Source of the DNA: Halobacillus sp. Nhm2S1
Lineage (GTDB): Bacteria > Bacillota > Bacilli > Bacillales > Halobacillaceae
Length of the DNA: 64,000 bases
Reading direction: 5' to 3'
NCBI RefSeq assembly: GCF_019599545.1
Contig: NZ_JAIEZV010000004.1
Span: 434,001 to 498,000, forward strand
The notes under the pieces: generated by a model
Databases searched by the model: none
Told to the model about the DNA's origin: nothing
The model's input: the letters and a program-made list of their open reading frames with translations, nothing else
Shown: in pieces, positions 52,148 to 58,971 of the stretch
Numbering within the stretch: the first letter of the stretch is position 1
Layout: every line of letters starts with the position of its first letter
Translations under genes and position numbers: made by a program

Positions 52148-52627
52148 TCCCTTTTTAATTATAAAATCTATTTTCTCTTCCATTGTCTTATTTTTATCTT
52201 GCCACTCAATACTCATATAAATATCGCTAACATTTTTAAGTGATATAGGTACTCCATTATCACCTAAAAAAGCTCCACCTACAGTAGCTCCTGTAGTCAT
52301 TTGGGTTATGTCTGATTCACTTCCCTTTACTGACTTTGCCTGAACAAGCCTATCTTCATTATCTATAACAGCATAGACTTCAAGATGAAAGAAATCAGTG
52401 CTATTCTCCGTTTTATTCTTCATAGTTAGGCTTCCGTTTCCTGCTTTGAATATATCGGGTTTGATTTCAATTTCATAGGAATCCACTTCCCAACTCTCAC
52501 TTTCTCCTGATAATGATAAGTAATAATTATAATTTATTGCTTTTTCGTTACTATCACAACCTGAAAGCAAAAAAATAGCTAAAACTAAACCGAACGAAAA
52601 AAAATTCATTCCTTTTTTCAGTAACAT
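52121..52627 (-). CDS. Lipoprotein of unknown function
   Basis: 168 residues with signal peptide ending in lipobox LLSGC, so membrane-anchored outside the cell. The mature part is beta-rich (SLSGESESWEVDSYEIEIKP, SLTMKNKTEN). A Gly-rich stretch TTGATVGGAFLGDNG is near 115. No family recognised. Its last residues (LTDGCVS) are encoded by the 3' element R6. AGAAGGTGAGAG precedes the ATG. Confidence 0.7.
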   Translation of the reverse strand: MLLKKGMNFFSFGLVLAIFLLSGCDSNEKAINYNYYLSLSGESESWEVDSYEIEIKPDIFKAGNGSLTMKNKTENSTDFFHLEVYAVIDNEDRLVQAKSVKGSESDITQMTTGATVGGAFLGDNGVPISLKNVSDIYMSIEWQDKNKTMEEKIDFIIKKGSLTDGCVS

Positions 52628-52743
52628 AACTCTCTCACCTTCTTGATCCTTTTTTATCTATTATCTGTCTTAATCCAAACTGTTACGTTAGTTACAAATA
52701 ACAATTATTTCAAAATATCTCCATGAACTCAATCCTTTTTCCA

Positions 52744-52812
52744 CAAAAAAGAAGCTTATCCATCTTAAGGATAAGCCCCCCCGTTTGCGAAAGACTCGGA
52801 ATCGAGATATCT
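52744..52812 (-). repeat. Array 3' element R7
   Basis: Core CTCGATTCCGAG-TCTTT with perfect CTCG/CGAG stem, then GGGGGGGC and stem CTTATCC/GGATAAG with T-run. Located 3' of the acetyltransferase gene. Confidence 0.75.
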
Positions 52813-52851
52813 AAAACTCTAATAATACGTACCTCGGATTTAACCATCCAC

Positions 52852-53316
52852 TTATAAGGTTTTCTCCATCGATATTCTCGTATTATAATACCCTAGCTTC
52901 TTGTATAATCGGTAAGCCCCCTCATTTTTTCCAAAAACACTTAATCCAATTGATTTTATTCCCTGTTCTTTGAGCGTATCTTGAAGCTTTTCAATCGTAT
53001 TTGTCCCAAAACCTTTCCCTCTATGATTTTCATCTATTAAGATATGGTATAAGTATGCTCCATTAATCTCTGGAATTACGCTATACCACAGGAGTCCTAC
53101 ATGTTCATTTGAGTCAGCGTGTATTATTGTGTGTACACATTGCCCCTCAGTAGCCAATCCATCCTTAAACATATCATCTATCATCATCTTAGATTCCTCT
53201 AGCGCTTGCTCAGCTGTTAAGTTGAAATTTTGAGTAATTTCATTAGCATTGTCAGAAATCAAAAACTCTTTATACCTTATAAATTCTATTTCATCCATAT
53301 TACTTAATTTAATCAT
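52852..53316 (-). CDS. GNAT family N-acetyltransferase
   Basis: 154 residues, standard size. Acetyl-CoA motif HRGKGFGTNTIEKL, preceded by YLYHILIDEN and followed by IGLSVFGKNEGAYRLYKKLGY, the usual C-terminal GNAT signature. Acceptor unknown. Start at ATG 53316 (MIKLSNMDEIEF) with AAAGGGAG six bases upstream; the longer frame to 53415 lacks a site. Single gene with element R7 at its 3' end. Confidence 0.88.
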   Translation of the reverse strand: MIKLSNMDEIEFIRYKEFLISDNANEITQNFNLTAEQALEESKMMIDDMFKDGLATEGQCVHTIIHADSNEHVGLLWYSVIPEINGAYLYHILIDENHRGKGFGTNTIEKLQDTLKEQGIKSIGLSVFGKNEGAYRLYKKLGYYNTRISMEKTL

Positions 53317-53427
53317 TATATCTCCCTTTCTATAAAAACTGTGCCTGAACCTTGATCTCTTACATTGGTAGAGGGAAGGTGTTGATGCCTCCGTACTAAT
53401 ACTATTCAAGTCCACAGCTATTATATT

Positions 53428-53491
53428 AAAAAACGATTATACTTATTGCACAATCGCCCCCGCTAGTGGAAGACTCAGTACTGAGATAAAT
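53428..53491 (-). repeat. Array 3' element R8
   Basis: Core CTCAGTACTGAG-TCTTC: perfect CTCAG/CTGAG stem, a compensated variant of CTCG/CGAG. Then GCGGGGGCGATTGT and ATAATCG with TTTTTT. Confidence 0.75.
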
Positions 53492-53520
53492 AAAATTGTA
53501 GCAGTTTTGACAAGTAACTT

Positions 53521-53745
53521 TTAAAATATATTGATAGCTAGCAACAGGAGATATGGGCTAAGAATTAGTAGTACATGCATGGTAATTAGTTTTCGATTAT
53601 TAGTACCAAATGCAATCGCTCCTCCAAACAAACCACAAAGAAAAGTAATAATCAAAGTGACTAATGCTCCGTAATCCACAAAGAAAAACCAATAATAAGA
53701 CAGTAATCCAACAACAAAAATAATTCCTGAAATTATGTAAGGCAT
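53521..53745 (-). CDS. Small three-helix membrane protein, paralogue A
   Basis: 74 residues with three transmembrane segments. YGALVTLIITFLCGLFGGAI, then FGTNNRK and LLILSPYLLLLA match the protein at 57422-57664 position for position. Function unknown. AGGAGG precedes the ATG. Element R8 follows it. Confidence 0.7.
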   Translation of the reverse strand: MPYIISGIIFVVGLLSYYWFFFVDYGALVTLIITFLCGLFGGAIAFGTNNRKLITMHVLLILSPYLLLLAINIF

Positions 53746-53847
53746 ACTTTGCTCCTCCTAACCGTATTTAACGTCACGTCTTGAGACTTAATAAAACCTA
53801 AGATTTAATAACAATCATATTAGTCTCAGTATCTTCTTTGTAACTTT

Positions 53848-53892
53848 TTCACAATAGCCCCCGTTTCTTGAAGACTCAGTTTCAAGATAACT
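53848..53892 (-). repeat. Array 3' element R9 (terminator part decayed)
   Basis: Core CTTGAAACTGAG-TCTTC (G.U pairs in stem), AAACGGGGGC; the distal stem is not preserved. Confidence 0.65.
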
Positions 53893-53921
53893 TCACTAAA
53901 CCCCTCGTTCGCTAATTATCT

Positions 53922-54128
53922 CTAGGAAATTCTATAATAAAAGAACGCACAAAGTGCATAGAAAGGGGCAGCCAAACAAATAAAGGTTAATCCAGATTTT
54001 ATTTCTTCAATAGTATATAGGTGAGAATAAAATAAAAAATATACTAGCCAAGAAATTAATGATATAGACGCAATTAAATAATGAAATACTTCGTCTTTTT
54101 TTCTATAATCCATTACCTCACTCAACAT
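53922..54128 (-). CDS. Small two-helix membrane protein
   Basis: 68 residues: charged start MLSEVMDYRKKDEVF, then two transmembrane segments (LIASISLISWLVYFLFY; LTFICLAAPFYALCAFFYY). No family recognised. Start at ATG 54128 with AAAGGGG five bases upstream. Element R9 follows. Confidence 0.6.
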   Translation of the reverse strand: MLSEVMDYRKKDEVFHYLIASISLISWLVYFLFYSHLYTIEEIKSGLTFICLAAPFYALCAFFYYRIS

Positions 54129-54249
54129 AAAAGCCCCTTTCAAATGTATTTATAAATCCGCTGTAACTTATGTACGAGATAAAACGATTTTAGTTTCAAA
54201 ATTGGCTGTTATATCGAAGCTTAGTCTTCAACACCCCTGACTAAACATT

Positions 54250-54316
54250 AAAAGGGGGCAATTCCATTATTATAGAATTGCCCCCTTATCTGGAAGACTC
54301 GATTTCGAGATAAATT
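54250..54316 (-). repeat. Array 3' element R10
   Basis: Core CTCGAAATCGAG-TCTTCC with perfect stem, then AAGGGGGCAATTC and GAATTGCCCCC with TTTT: the strongest terminator stem of the family (11 bp). No gene of normal size lies upstream. Confidence 0.8.
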
Positions 54317-54383
54317 CAAATATGATTGGATTTCTACCTACATCGAAATAGTGAGATACCTCTATTTTCTTCTTCAATTCCAA
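54270..54383 (-). CDS. 37-codon frame running into element R10, likely cassette remnant
   Basis: Starts at TTG 54383 behind TAGGAGG (about nine bases) and reads MELKKKIEVSHYFDVGRN, then FEFISKSSLPDKGAIL, the second part being encoded by the repeat element itself. Real Shine-Dalgarno site, but too short for a known protein. Best seen as the shortened end of a lost cassette gene. Confidence 0.3.
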   Translation of the reverse strand: MELKKKIEVSHYFDVGRNPIIFEFISKSSLPDKGAIL

Positions 54384-54483
54384 TACGTATAATTCCTCCT
54401 ACAGTCAAATATATCTGGAACTTTTATAGATTATATCCAAGTTTTATATGTTAAGGTCTATCATAGTTCAAAAAAAAAAATAT

Positions 54484-54513
54484 TGAAACTTTTCGAAGGG
54501 CTGCTCCCTCATA
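54484..54513 (+). promoter_or_regulatory. Candidate ECF promoter of the sigma-DUF4179 operon
   Basis: TGAAAC, 18-bp spacer, CTCATA, followed after a few bases by the AAGGAGGTGA site of the sigma gene. The -35 matches ECF promoters; the -10 is weak. Confidence 0.4.
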
Positions 54514-54532
54514 TAAGTAAGGAGGTGACACA

Positions 54533-55066
54533 TTGGCACACAAAAAGACGGTCAAAAAAGCGATCAAAGGAAATGCAGAGGCCTTTGAATTATTAATTAA
54601 CGAACAAAGAGAAAAACTTTATAAAACGGCTTGGCTTTATGTCAGAAATAAAGAGGACGCCCTCGATATTGTACAGGAAGCTGTTACCAAAGCCTTTGTG
54701 TCTTTAGCTCAGCTAAAAAAGCCTGAGTTGTTTAACGCCTGGCTGATGAAGATTTTAATACATACGGCTTATGATGTCCTTCAAAAGAAGAAGAAGGTTG
54801 TTCTTACGGATGACTTCTCTAACTTCCAAAGGAAAGAATCCATAGAGGTAGAAGAAAAAATCGACTTAATCTCAGCGATAACTAACCTGGATTACCATTA
54901 CAGAACGGCTATTATCCTTTTTTATTTTCATGACCAGTCCATTCACACCATTTCTGAAATCATGGATAAGCCAGAAGGAACCATTAAAACGTACCTTCGT
55001 CGTGCCAAGGGTGAACTAAAAAAGGTGTTAGGGGGAGTGAATATCGATGAAAAAAGACTGGTTTGA
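54533..55066 (+). CDS. ECF-type sigma factor paired with DUF4179 anti-sigma
   Basis: 177 residues. Region 2: KLYKTAWLYVRNKEDALDIVQEAVTKAF; region 4: HYRTAIILFYFHDQ and GTIKTYLRRAKGELKKVL. Start TTG 54533 with the full site AAGGAGGTGA four bases upstream. Overlaps the downstream anti-sigma gene by 20 bp. The only plus-strand operon inside the array. Confidence 0.9.
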   Translation: MAHKKTVKKAIKGNAEAFELLINEQREKLYKTAWLYVRNKEDALDIVQEAVTKAFVSLAQLKKPELFNAWLMKILIHTAYDVLQKKKKVVLTDDFSNFQRKESIEVEEKIDLISAITNLDYHYRTAIILFYFHDQSIHTISEIMDKPEGTIKTYLRRAKGELKKVLGGVNIDEKRLV

Positions 55067-56456
55067 GGAACGTTGGAATTCAATCGAAGTCCCTGAAGAA
55101 GAGTTAGACAAGGCTATTACAAACGGCATTCAAGCAGGTAAAAAAGAAACTTCCAATAAAAAGCACTGGAAGTTACCTGCCATGGTCTCATCGGCAGCTG
55201 CTTCGCTGATCCTGGTCTCTGGATTAGTTTTTTCACCCATAACCGAAGTCCTTGCGAAAGTCCCTTTACTAAATTTTGTTTATGATGAAATTTCCTTTCC
55301 TGTCGGGAGTGAGTTATTTAATAAACAGTTAGTCACAGAACTTAATGAAACAGCCACAAGTAACGGTGTAGACGTAACCATAACCAGTGCCTATTATGAC
55401 AACACTCTCCTTGGTATTACGTTTAAAGTAACATCCGACCAGCTTTCGATAGAGGCTATGGACAGAAAAAACAGTCCACAAGCTGGTTATAGTTATTATT
55501 TATTTGATGGGGATGAACAAAATCAATGGGGAGGTTCCATGAGTCAATTAAAAGAAACAGAGGAAGGGTTTGTCGGAGCCATGGAGTTTCAACAACGCGA
55601 CCAATCCATAGGTAAGGACTTTACTCTTCCGATCACCTTTACTTCCATCCTAGGTAAGAAAGGGACATGGAAATTCGACATTCCCATTAAACAAAGAACT
55701 TCAGAAAAAATAAAAATAGACGACCATGCTACAACAACCAAAGGGAACTTTTCCATTAATATTAATTCTATAACCAAAGGAGAAGCTACGACTATTCTTA
55801 ATTACACTACCACCCGGCCTCCAAATGGAGAAGATGACCACTTTAGTATTGACGTGGTGGATGCACAAGGAAACCAATTGTCGAAAAGGAACATCGGTAA
55901 AACATTAAGTGTAGATGAAACCAATGAATTTATAAAAGTGAAGGAGCAGTCTCTTTTCACAAGTAAACTCAACGAGAAGGATGACTATATTGTTATTCAT
56001 CCTAAAGTAAGCAGAGATGAATTTGATACAATACAAGCTTTCCAGAAGACTCCCTTTGAAATTGAGAGCAAGCGATTTGGATACACAATGGTTGTAGAAA
56101 ATGTTCAAATTAACCATCGACAGCTAACGATTGATTATTATCTTAAGAATGTAGATCAAGAAAAATTAAAGAAAGATAACTTCCTTAATTTCGCCAATCA
56201 AATTAAGCTTATCCGGTCTGAAGACGTAATTGCAGAGGCAGATGGTCAAGCTCAGTATGAAGCTTTAAAAGAAGACTCTCTTATCTACGGTAATAATGGA
56301 AAAATTATTAATCAAGGTGAATTGCATTTACAGTCAACATTTGAACTAAAATCAGATTTCAATCTTAAGGAATATTCGCTTATGGTTCCCTTTGGAATTT
56401 TCAGTTCCAACGCTCCAATAGAATTAGATCCTACTAAAGTTGATATTTCTTCTTGA
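55047..56456 (+). CDS. DUF4179 membrane anti-sigma factor
   Basis: 469 residues: cytoplasmic N-terminal sigma-binding part (EERWNSIEVPEEELDKAI, about 1-45), one transmembrane helix (LPAMVSSAAASLILVSGLVF), then the DUF4179 domain (VFSPITEVLAKVPLLNFVYD) and a long beta-rich extracytoplasmic region. Holds the sigma factor inactive until a surface signal arrives; signal unknown. Overlaps the sigma gene. Followed by a good terminator. Confidence 0.88.
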   Translation: MKKDWFEERWNSIEVPEEELDKAITNGIQAGKKETSNKKHWKLPAMVSSAAASLILVSGLVFSPITEVLAKVPLLNFVYDEISFPVGSELFNKQLVTELNETATSNGVDVTITSAYYDNTLLGITFKVTSDQLSIEAMDRKNSPQAGYSYYLFDGDEQNQWGGSMSQLKETEEGFVGAMEFQQRDQSIGKDFTLPITFTSILGKKGTWKFDIPIKQRTSEKIKIDDHATTTKGNFSININSITKGEATTILNYTTTRPPNGEDDHFSIDVVDAQGNQLSKRNIGKTLSVDETNEFIKVKEQSLFTSKLNEKDDYIVIHPKVSRDEFDTIQAFQKTPFEIESKRFGYTMVVENVQINHRQLTIDYYLKNVDQEKLKKDNFLNFANQIKLIRSEDVIAEADGQAQYEALKEDSLIYGNNGKIINQGELHLQSTFELKSDFNLKEYSLMVPFGIFSSNAPIELDPTKVDISS

Positions 56457-56479
56457 TAATTTATCTTCCATTCAAAAAA

Positions 56480-56512
56480 CAGCGCAACTTCTAATTTGGA
56501 AGTTGCGCTTCA
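56480..56512 (+). terminator. Terminator of the sigma-DUF4179 operon
   Basis: AGCGCAACTTC, 7-nt loop, GAAGTTGCGCT, then TCATTTT; strong stem. Confidence 0.8.
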
Positions 56513-56536
56513 TTTTGGAAATAAGATGTTTTTATA

Positions 56537-56577
56537 GAAAAGCCCCCGTTAGTTGAAGACTCGATATTGAGATAAAA
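56537..56577 (-). repeat. Array 3' element R11 (terminator part lost)
   Basis: Core CTCAATATCGAG-TCTTC, AACTAACGGGGGCTTTT. Located 3' of the small membrane protein at 56615-56803. Confidence 0.65.
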
Positions 56578-56614
56578 CGATAAAAATAAATCCTAATACC
56601 TTATGTAGTTCAGA

Positions 56615-56803
56615 TCACTTTTTATCTCCTTGGGAAAGCTTGTCTATTTTTTCTTCCATTCGACTTAATTGTATATTTCTATTTCTAGCATTCACAACAA
56701 GTGTAAATACCCCTACGATTACAGCAACCAAAATGAGAAAGAAAACCAGTTGAACAATTACATCACCAACAATTAAACCGCCGATTGTTGCCATTAAAAG
56801 CAT
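56615..56803 (-). CDS. Small membrane protein with coiled tail, behind a G10 tract
   Basis: 62 residues from ATG 56803: one or two transmembrane segments (IGGLIVGDVIVQLVFFLILVAVIV in parts), then a charged coil RNRNIQLSRMEEKIDKLSQG. The site upstream is a run of ten G (56809-56818) that is both the ribosome binding site and an in-frame part of a longer reading frame starting further upstream. Slippage in the run could alter expression. No family recognised. Confidence 0.55.
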   Translation of the reverse strand: MLLMATIGGLIVGDVIVQLVFFLILVAVIVGVFTLVVNARNRNIQLSRMEEKIDKLSQGDKK

Positions 56804-56863
56804 AATTACCCCCCCCCCATATTTCATATTCAAACATTGGAATAAAACGGCCACTTATTAGAG

Positions 56864-56903
56864 TAACACCCCCGTTTATTTAATAAGTTAAGTTCAAAGT
56901 TTG
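56864..56903 (-). repeat. Array 3' element R12 (decayed)
   Basis: AAACGGGGGTG and weak remnants of the core; only the G-tract and flanks are recognisable, but position 3' of the DUF6487 gene fits. Confidence 0.4.
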
Positions 56904-57134
56904 CTATTTTAAATCTTTGTTTTCCTTATGTTTGAATATAACTACACTACACTCTTCACACCTTAGCGCTGGAACTTTTTTGACTTTTAACCATGCATCA
57001 CCTATTAATGTTTCACTTCCAAAATCCGCAAAGATGGAATCAGGCGAGTCTGACCAGCAAATTCTTCTAGGAGAGAAAATATATCCTTTCTTCAAATCGT
57101 TACCACATTCAGGGCATCTTACAATATCGTCCAT
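56904..57134 (-). CDS. DUF6487-type zinc-ribbon protein
   Basis: 76 residues: CPECGNDLKKGYIFSPRRICW at the N-terminus and ALRCEECSVVIF near the end give two CxxC knuckles. The layout fits the small DUF6487 (PF20097) family. Function unknown; probably soluble. AGAAGGTGGTG precedes the ATG. Single gene with a decayed element at its 3' end. Confidence 0.7.
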   Translation of the reverse strand: MDDIVRCPECGNDLKKGYIFSPRRICWSDSPDSIFADFGSETLIGDAWLKVKKVPALRCEECSVVIFKHKENKDLK

Positions 57135-57261
57135 TTTTATTTACACCACCTTCTCTTTCTCTTATTTCTAGAAGTTTCTTTTTCATTCTTACCTAATCGC
57201 CCCATAACTCATTTCTTATTACACATACGATACCAATCCTATTTTGTTTCAACACTTTCTA

Positions 57262-57293
57262 TTATCTCAAAACTGAATCTTCAACTAACCTGC
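57262..57293 (+). repeat. Array 3' element R13a (core, plus orientation)
   Basis: TATCTCAAAACTGAATCTTC, then AACTAACCTGC. Opposed to R13b on the other strand, with the terminator stem between them. The plus-strand gene it should belong to is missing. Confidence 0.6.
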
Positions 57294-57305
57294 TGAAAAC
57301 ATAAA

Positions 57306-57371
57306 GAAAAGGGCAATTCTTCTGTTATAGAATTGCCCCCATTTGTGGAATACTTGAATTCGAGATATTTG
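57306..57371 (-). repeat. Array 3' element R13b
   Basis: Core CTCGAATTCAAG-TATTCC, then GGGGGCAATTC and GAATTGCCC with TTTTC. Located 3' of paralogue B. Confidence 0.7.
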
Positions 57372-57421
57372 CTTAAATCGTTAGTATTGTTTCGTTCTTT
57401 TTATTAACTCAAAGAAAAAGT

Positions 57422-57664
57422 CTAGTTTATGAAATGTCTAGATAATAAGAATAGCCAAGGACTCACTAAGAGTAGAACGCTTAGATACATATAGTTGCGT
57501 TTTTCAAGCCCAATCGCTATCGCCCAACTAAACACACTACATAAAAATGTCAGTATTAGGGTCGTAATAATTCCATACTCCTGAAAAAAAGGCATAGCGA
57601 AAGACAAAATTCCAACGCCAAGTATAATCCAATACATTACATACGGTGACTTTTTTGTTTCCAT
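57422..57664 (-). CDS. Small three-helix membrane protein, paralogue B
   Basis: 80 residues with three transmembrane segments; YGIITTLILTFLCSVFSWAI and LLLVSPWLFLL align with the protein at 53521-53745 without gaps. AAAGGAGG precedes the ATG. Function unknown. The same family thus occupies two separate cassettes. Confidence 0.7.
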   Translation of the reverse strand: METKKSPYVMYWIILGVGILSFAMPFFQEYGIITTLILTFLCSVFSWAIAIGLEKRNYMYLSVLLLVSPWLFLLSRHFIN

Positions 57665-57747
57665 TTCAATCTACCTCCTTTCAAGAATTCATTTTCCTTA
57701 TATTTACCTGACTGCAAGCAAATTCGTTAGCGGATGATCTCTTGAGC

Positions 57748-57786
57748 AGCGCCCTCGTTTCGTGAAAACCCGAATTTCGAGATTGC
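57748..57786 (-). repeat. Array 3' element R14 (decayed)
   Basis: Core CTCGAAATTCGGG-TTTTC, AACGAGGGCGC. In tandem with R15, same orientation, with no gene between: a deletion of one cassette body would give this. Confidence 0.5.
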
Positions 57787-57836
57787 TCATATTGAACAAA
57801 CGCCCCCTTTTACGGAAGACTTGATTTATAGGTATT
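57787..57836 (-). repeat. Array 3' element R15
   Basis: AAATCAAGTCTTCC, AAAAGGGGGCG, TTTGTTCAATATGA; the core hairpin is damaged (CCTATAAATCAAG). Confidence 0.55.
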
Positions 57837-57883
57837 GAAGAGAATATGTAACTAAACCCAATCGCTAGAACCATAAGGATGTT

Positions 57884-58120
57884 TTACATTCTAGTGTTCC
57901 TTCCTTTAACAAATTTCATATTCAAAATTGAAGACCAAGCAAATGCAGATATCAACCCAATCCAAAAAACAACGAAATTTGAAAACAAGTAACTATTGAA
58001 AATATAAAAGTATGTTTGGTTCAAAAACAAAGTTATTAAGAAGGCATAAAAGCCTAAAACACATCCCTTTCCCCAATGATCTGTTTCCTTTTCAGACATC
58101 TTTTTGAAAAATATCCCCAT
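57884..58120 (-). CDS. Small three-helix membrane protein, unrelated family
   Basis: 78 residues: basic start MGIFFKKMSEKETDHWGKG, then three hydrophobic segments (FYAFLITLFL; YFYIFNSYLFSNFVVFWIGL; FAWSSIL) and tail KGRNTRM. No family recognised. AGAGGAT precedes the ATG. Elements R14/R15 lie at its 3' side. Confidence 0.6.
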   Translation of the reverse strand: MGIFFKKMSEKETDHWGKGCVLGFYAFLITLFLNQTYFYIFNSYLFSNFVVFWIGLISAFAWSSILNMKFVKGRNTRM

Positions 58121-58151
58121 CCCATATCCTCTTTTCTAAAACTAATATTGA

Positions 58152-58193
58152 AGGTTTGCCCCCGTTACATGAAGACTCGATTTCGAGATAAAT
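58152..58193 (-). repeat. Array 3' element R16
   Basis: Core CTCGAAATCGAG-TCTTC (perfect stem), ATGTAACGGGGGC. Located 3' of the DUF4269 pseudogene; distal stem decayed. Confidence 0.7.
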
Positions 58194-58227
58194 TTCACTT
58201 CTAGTAGTTATCTATCCTATGAAAATT

Positions 58228-58763
58228 TCAGAATTCCGACTTTATAATTCTTTTTTTAATCCCATATTGCACTAAACCTTCATAAGGATCCCCAGCAATA
58301 CCTAATAGCTTACAGAAAGCTGGTTCAGTCTTATATCCCTGTTTTTTTAAGTCAATCACTTTACCTTTAAGCGTTGGATTATCTTTTAAAAGTTCATGTT
58401 CAATAATCATATGCAAATACGCGTTTTGAGAATAAGTGGACTGGTCCTGCCCAAATAACTCTAAATCAAAGTTGTTAGACAAAAAATTTGCCTTAACAAC
58501 CTCACGACCTCTTATAATTGTTCTTTTCATGGTAAAGCCTGGCTTATCACCATAGAGAGCGTCTAGCTTTTTTTCAAAGAGTCTTAAATCCTTTACATCC
58601 ATAACTATTCTGAATTATCCAAGTCAATGCCAATAGGGATAGTTCCACAAAGCATAGGATTATAAATACTCAATTCATCAAATATACAGAGTTCTTTAAT
58701 AGTTGTATAAGCATCTCTTTGCCTCTTATTACCCCTTTTCATTCCCTCGAAAAGATCAAACAA
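58228..58763 (-). pseudogene. DUF4269 protein, frameshifted
   Basis: From TTG 58763 (behind AGGGGGG) the frame reads LFDLFEGMKRGNKRQRDAY ... CGTIPIGIDLDNSE and stops at about 58606. A shifted frame continues IVMDVKDLRLFEKK, then GREVVKANFLSNNFDLELFGQ, EPAFCKLLGIAGDPYEGL to 58228. Together they cover the whole DUF4269 family (about 175 residues); a small deletion after DNS broke the reading frame. The downstream frame has no ribosome binding site of its own. Family function is unknown; it resembles nucleotidyltransferase-fold proteins (GIDxDxSD motif), and the lesion removes exactly that motif. Confidence 0.75.
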
Positions 58764-58803
58764 CTTATCCCCCCCTAAGAATGCACGTTTCCTCTAAGAT
58801 ATA

Positions 58804-58829
58804 AAAGCCAGCAATAAAGGCTGGCTTTG
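58804..58829 (-). terminator. Terminator-like hairpin
   Basis: AAAAGCCAGC, 7-nt loop, GCTGGCTTT; T-rich on both strands. Lies between the M29 gene (3' end) with its element R17 and the DUF4269 gene, so it probably ends the M29 transcript. Confidence 0.65.
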
Positions 58830-58850
58830 TTGTATCTCACTTATTTAACT

Positions 58851-58889
58851 AAAACCCTGTTTACGAAAGGCTCTAATTCAAGATATATA
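58851..58889 (-). repeat. Array 3' element R17 (decayed)
   Basis: Core CTTGAATTAGAG-CCTTTC, AAACAGGGTT; the G-tract is reduced to GGG. A separate hairpin downstream replaces the terminator part. Confidence 0.5.
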
Positions 58890-58971
58890 TAACTACAGGT
58901 TGTTTTCACTGAAACTAACCCTAAGTATATTCCACTAGATAACTTGTATCTGTTTTTAAGTTGCAGACAAT

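Larger units (their letters stand above)
54129..54532. other. Remnant cassette and sigma promoter region
   Basis: Between convergent-side small gene and the plus-strand sigma gene lie element R10, a 37-codon frame that runs into it, and a candidate ECF promoter. No full gene is present, so a cassette body was probably lost here. Confidence 0.5.
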
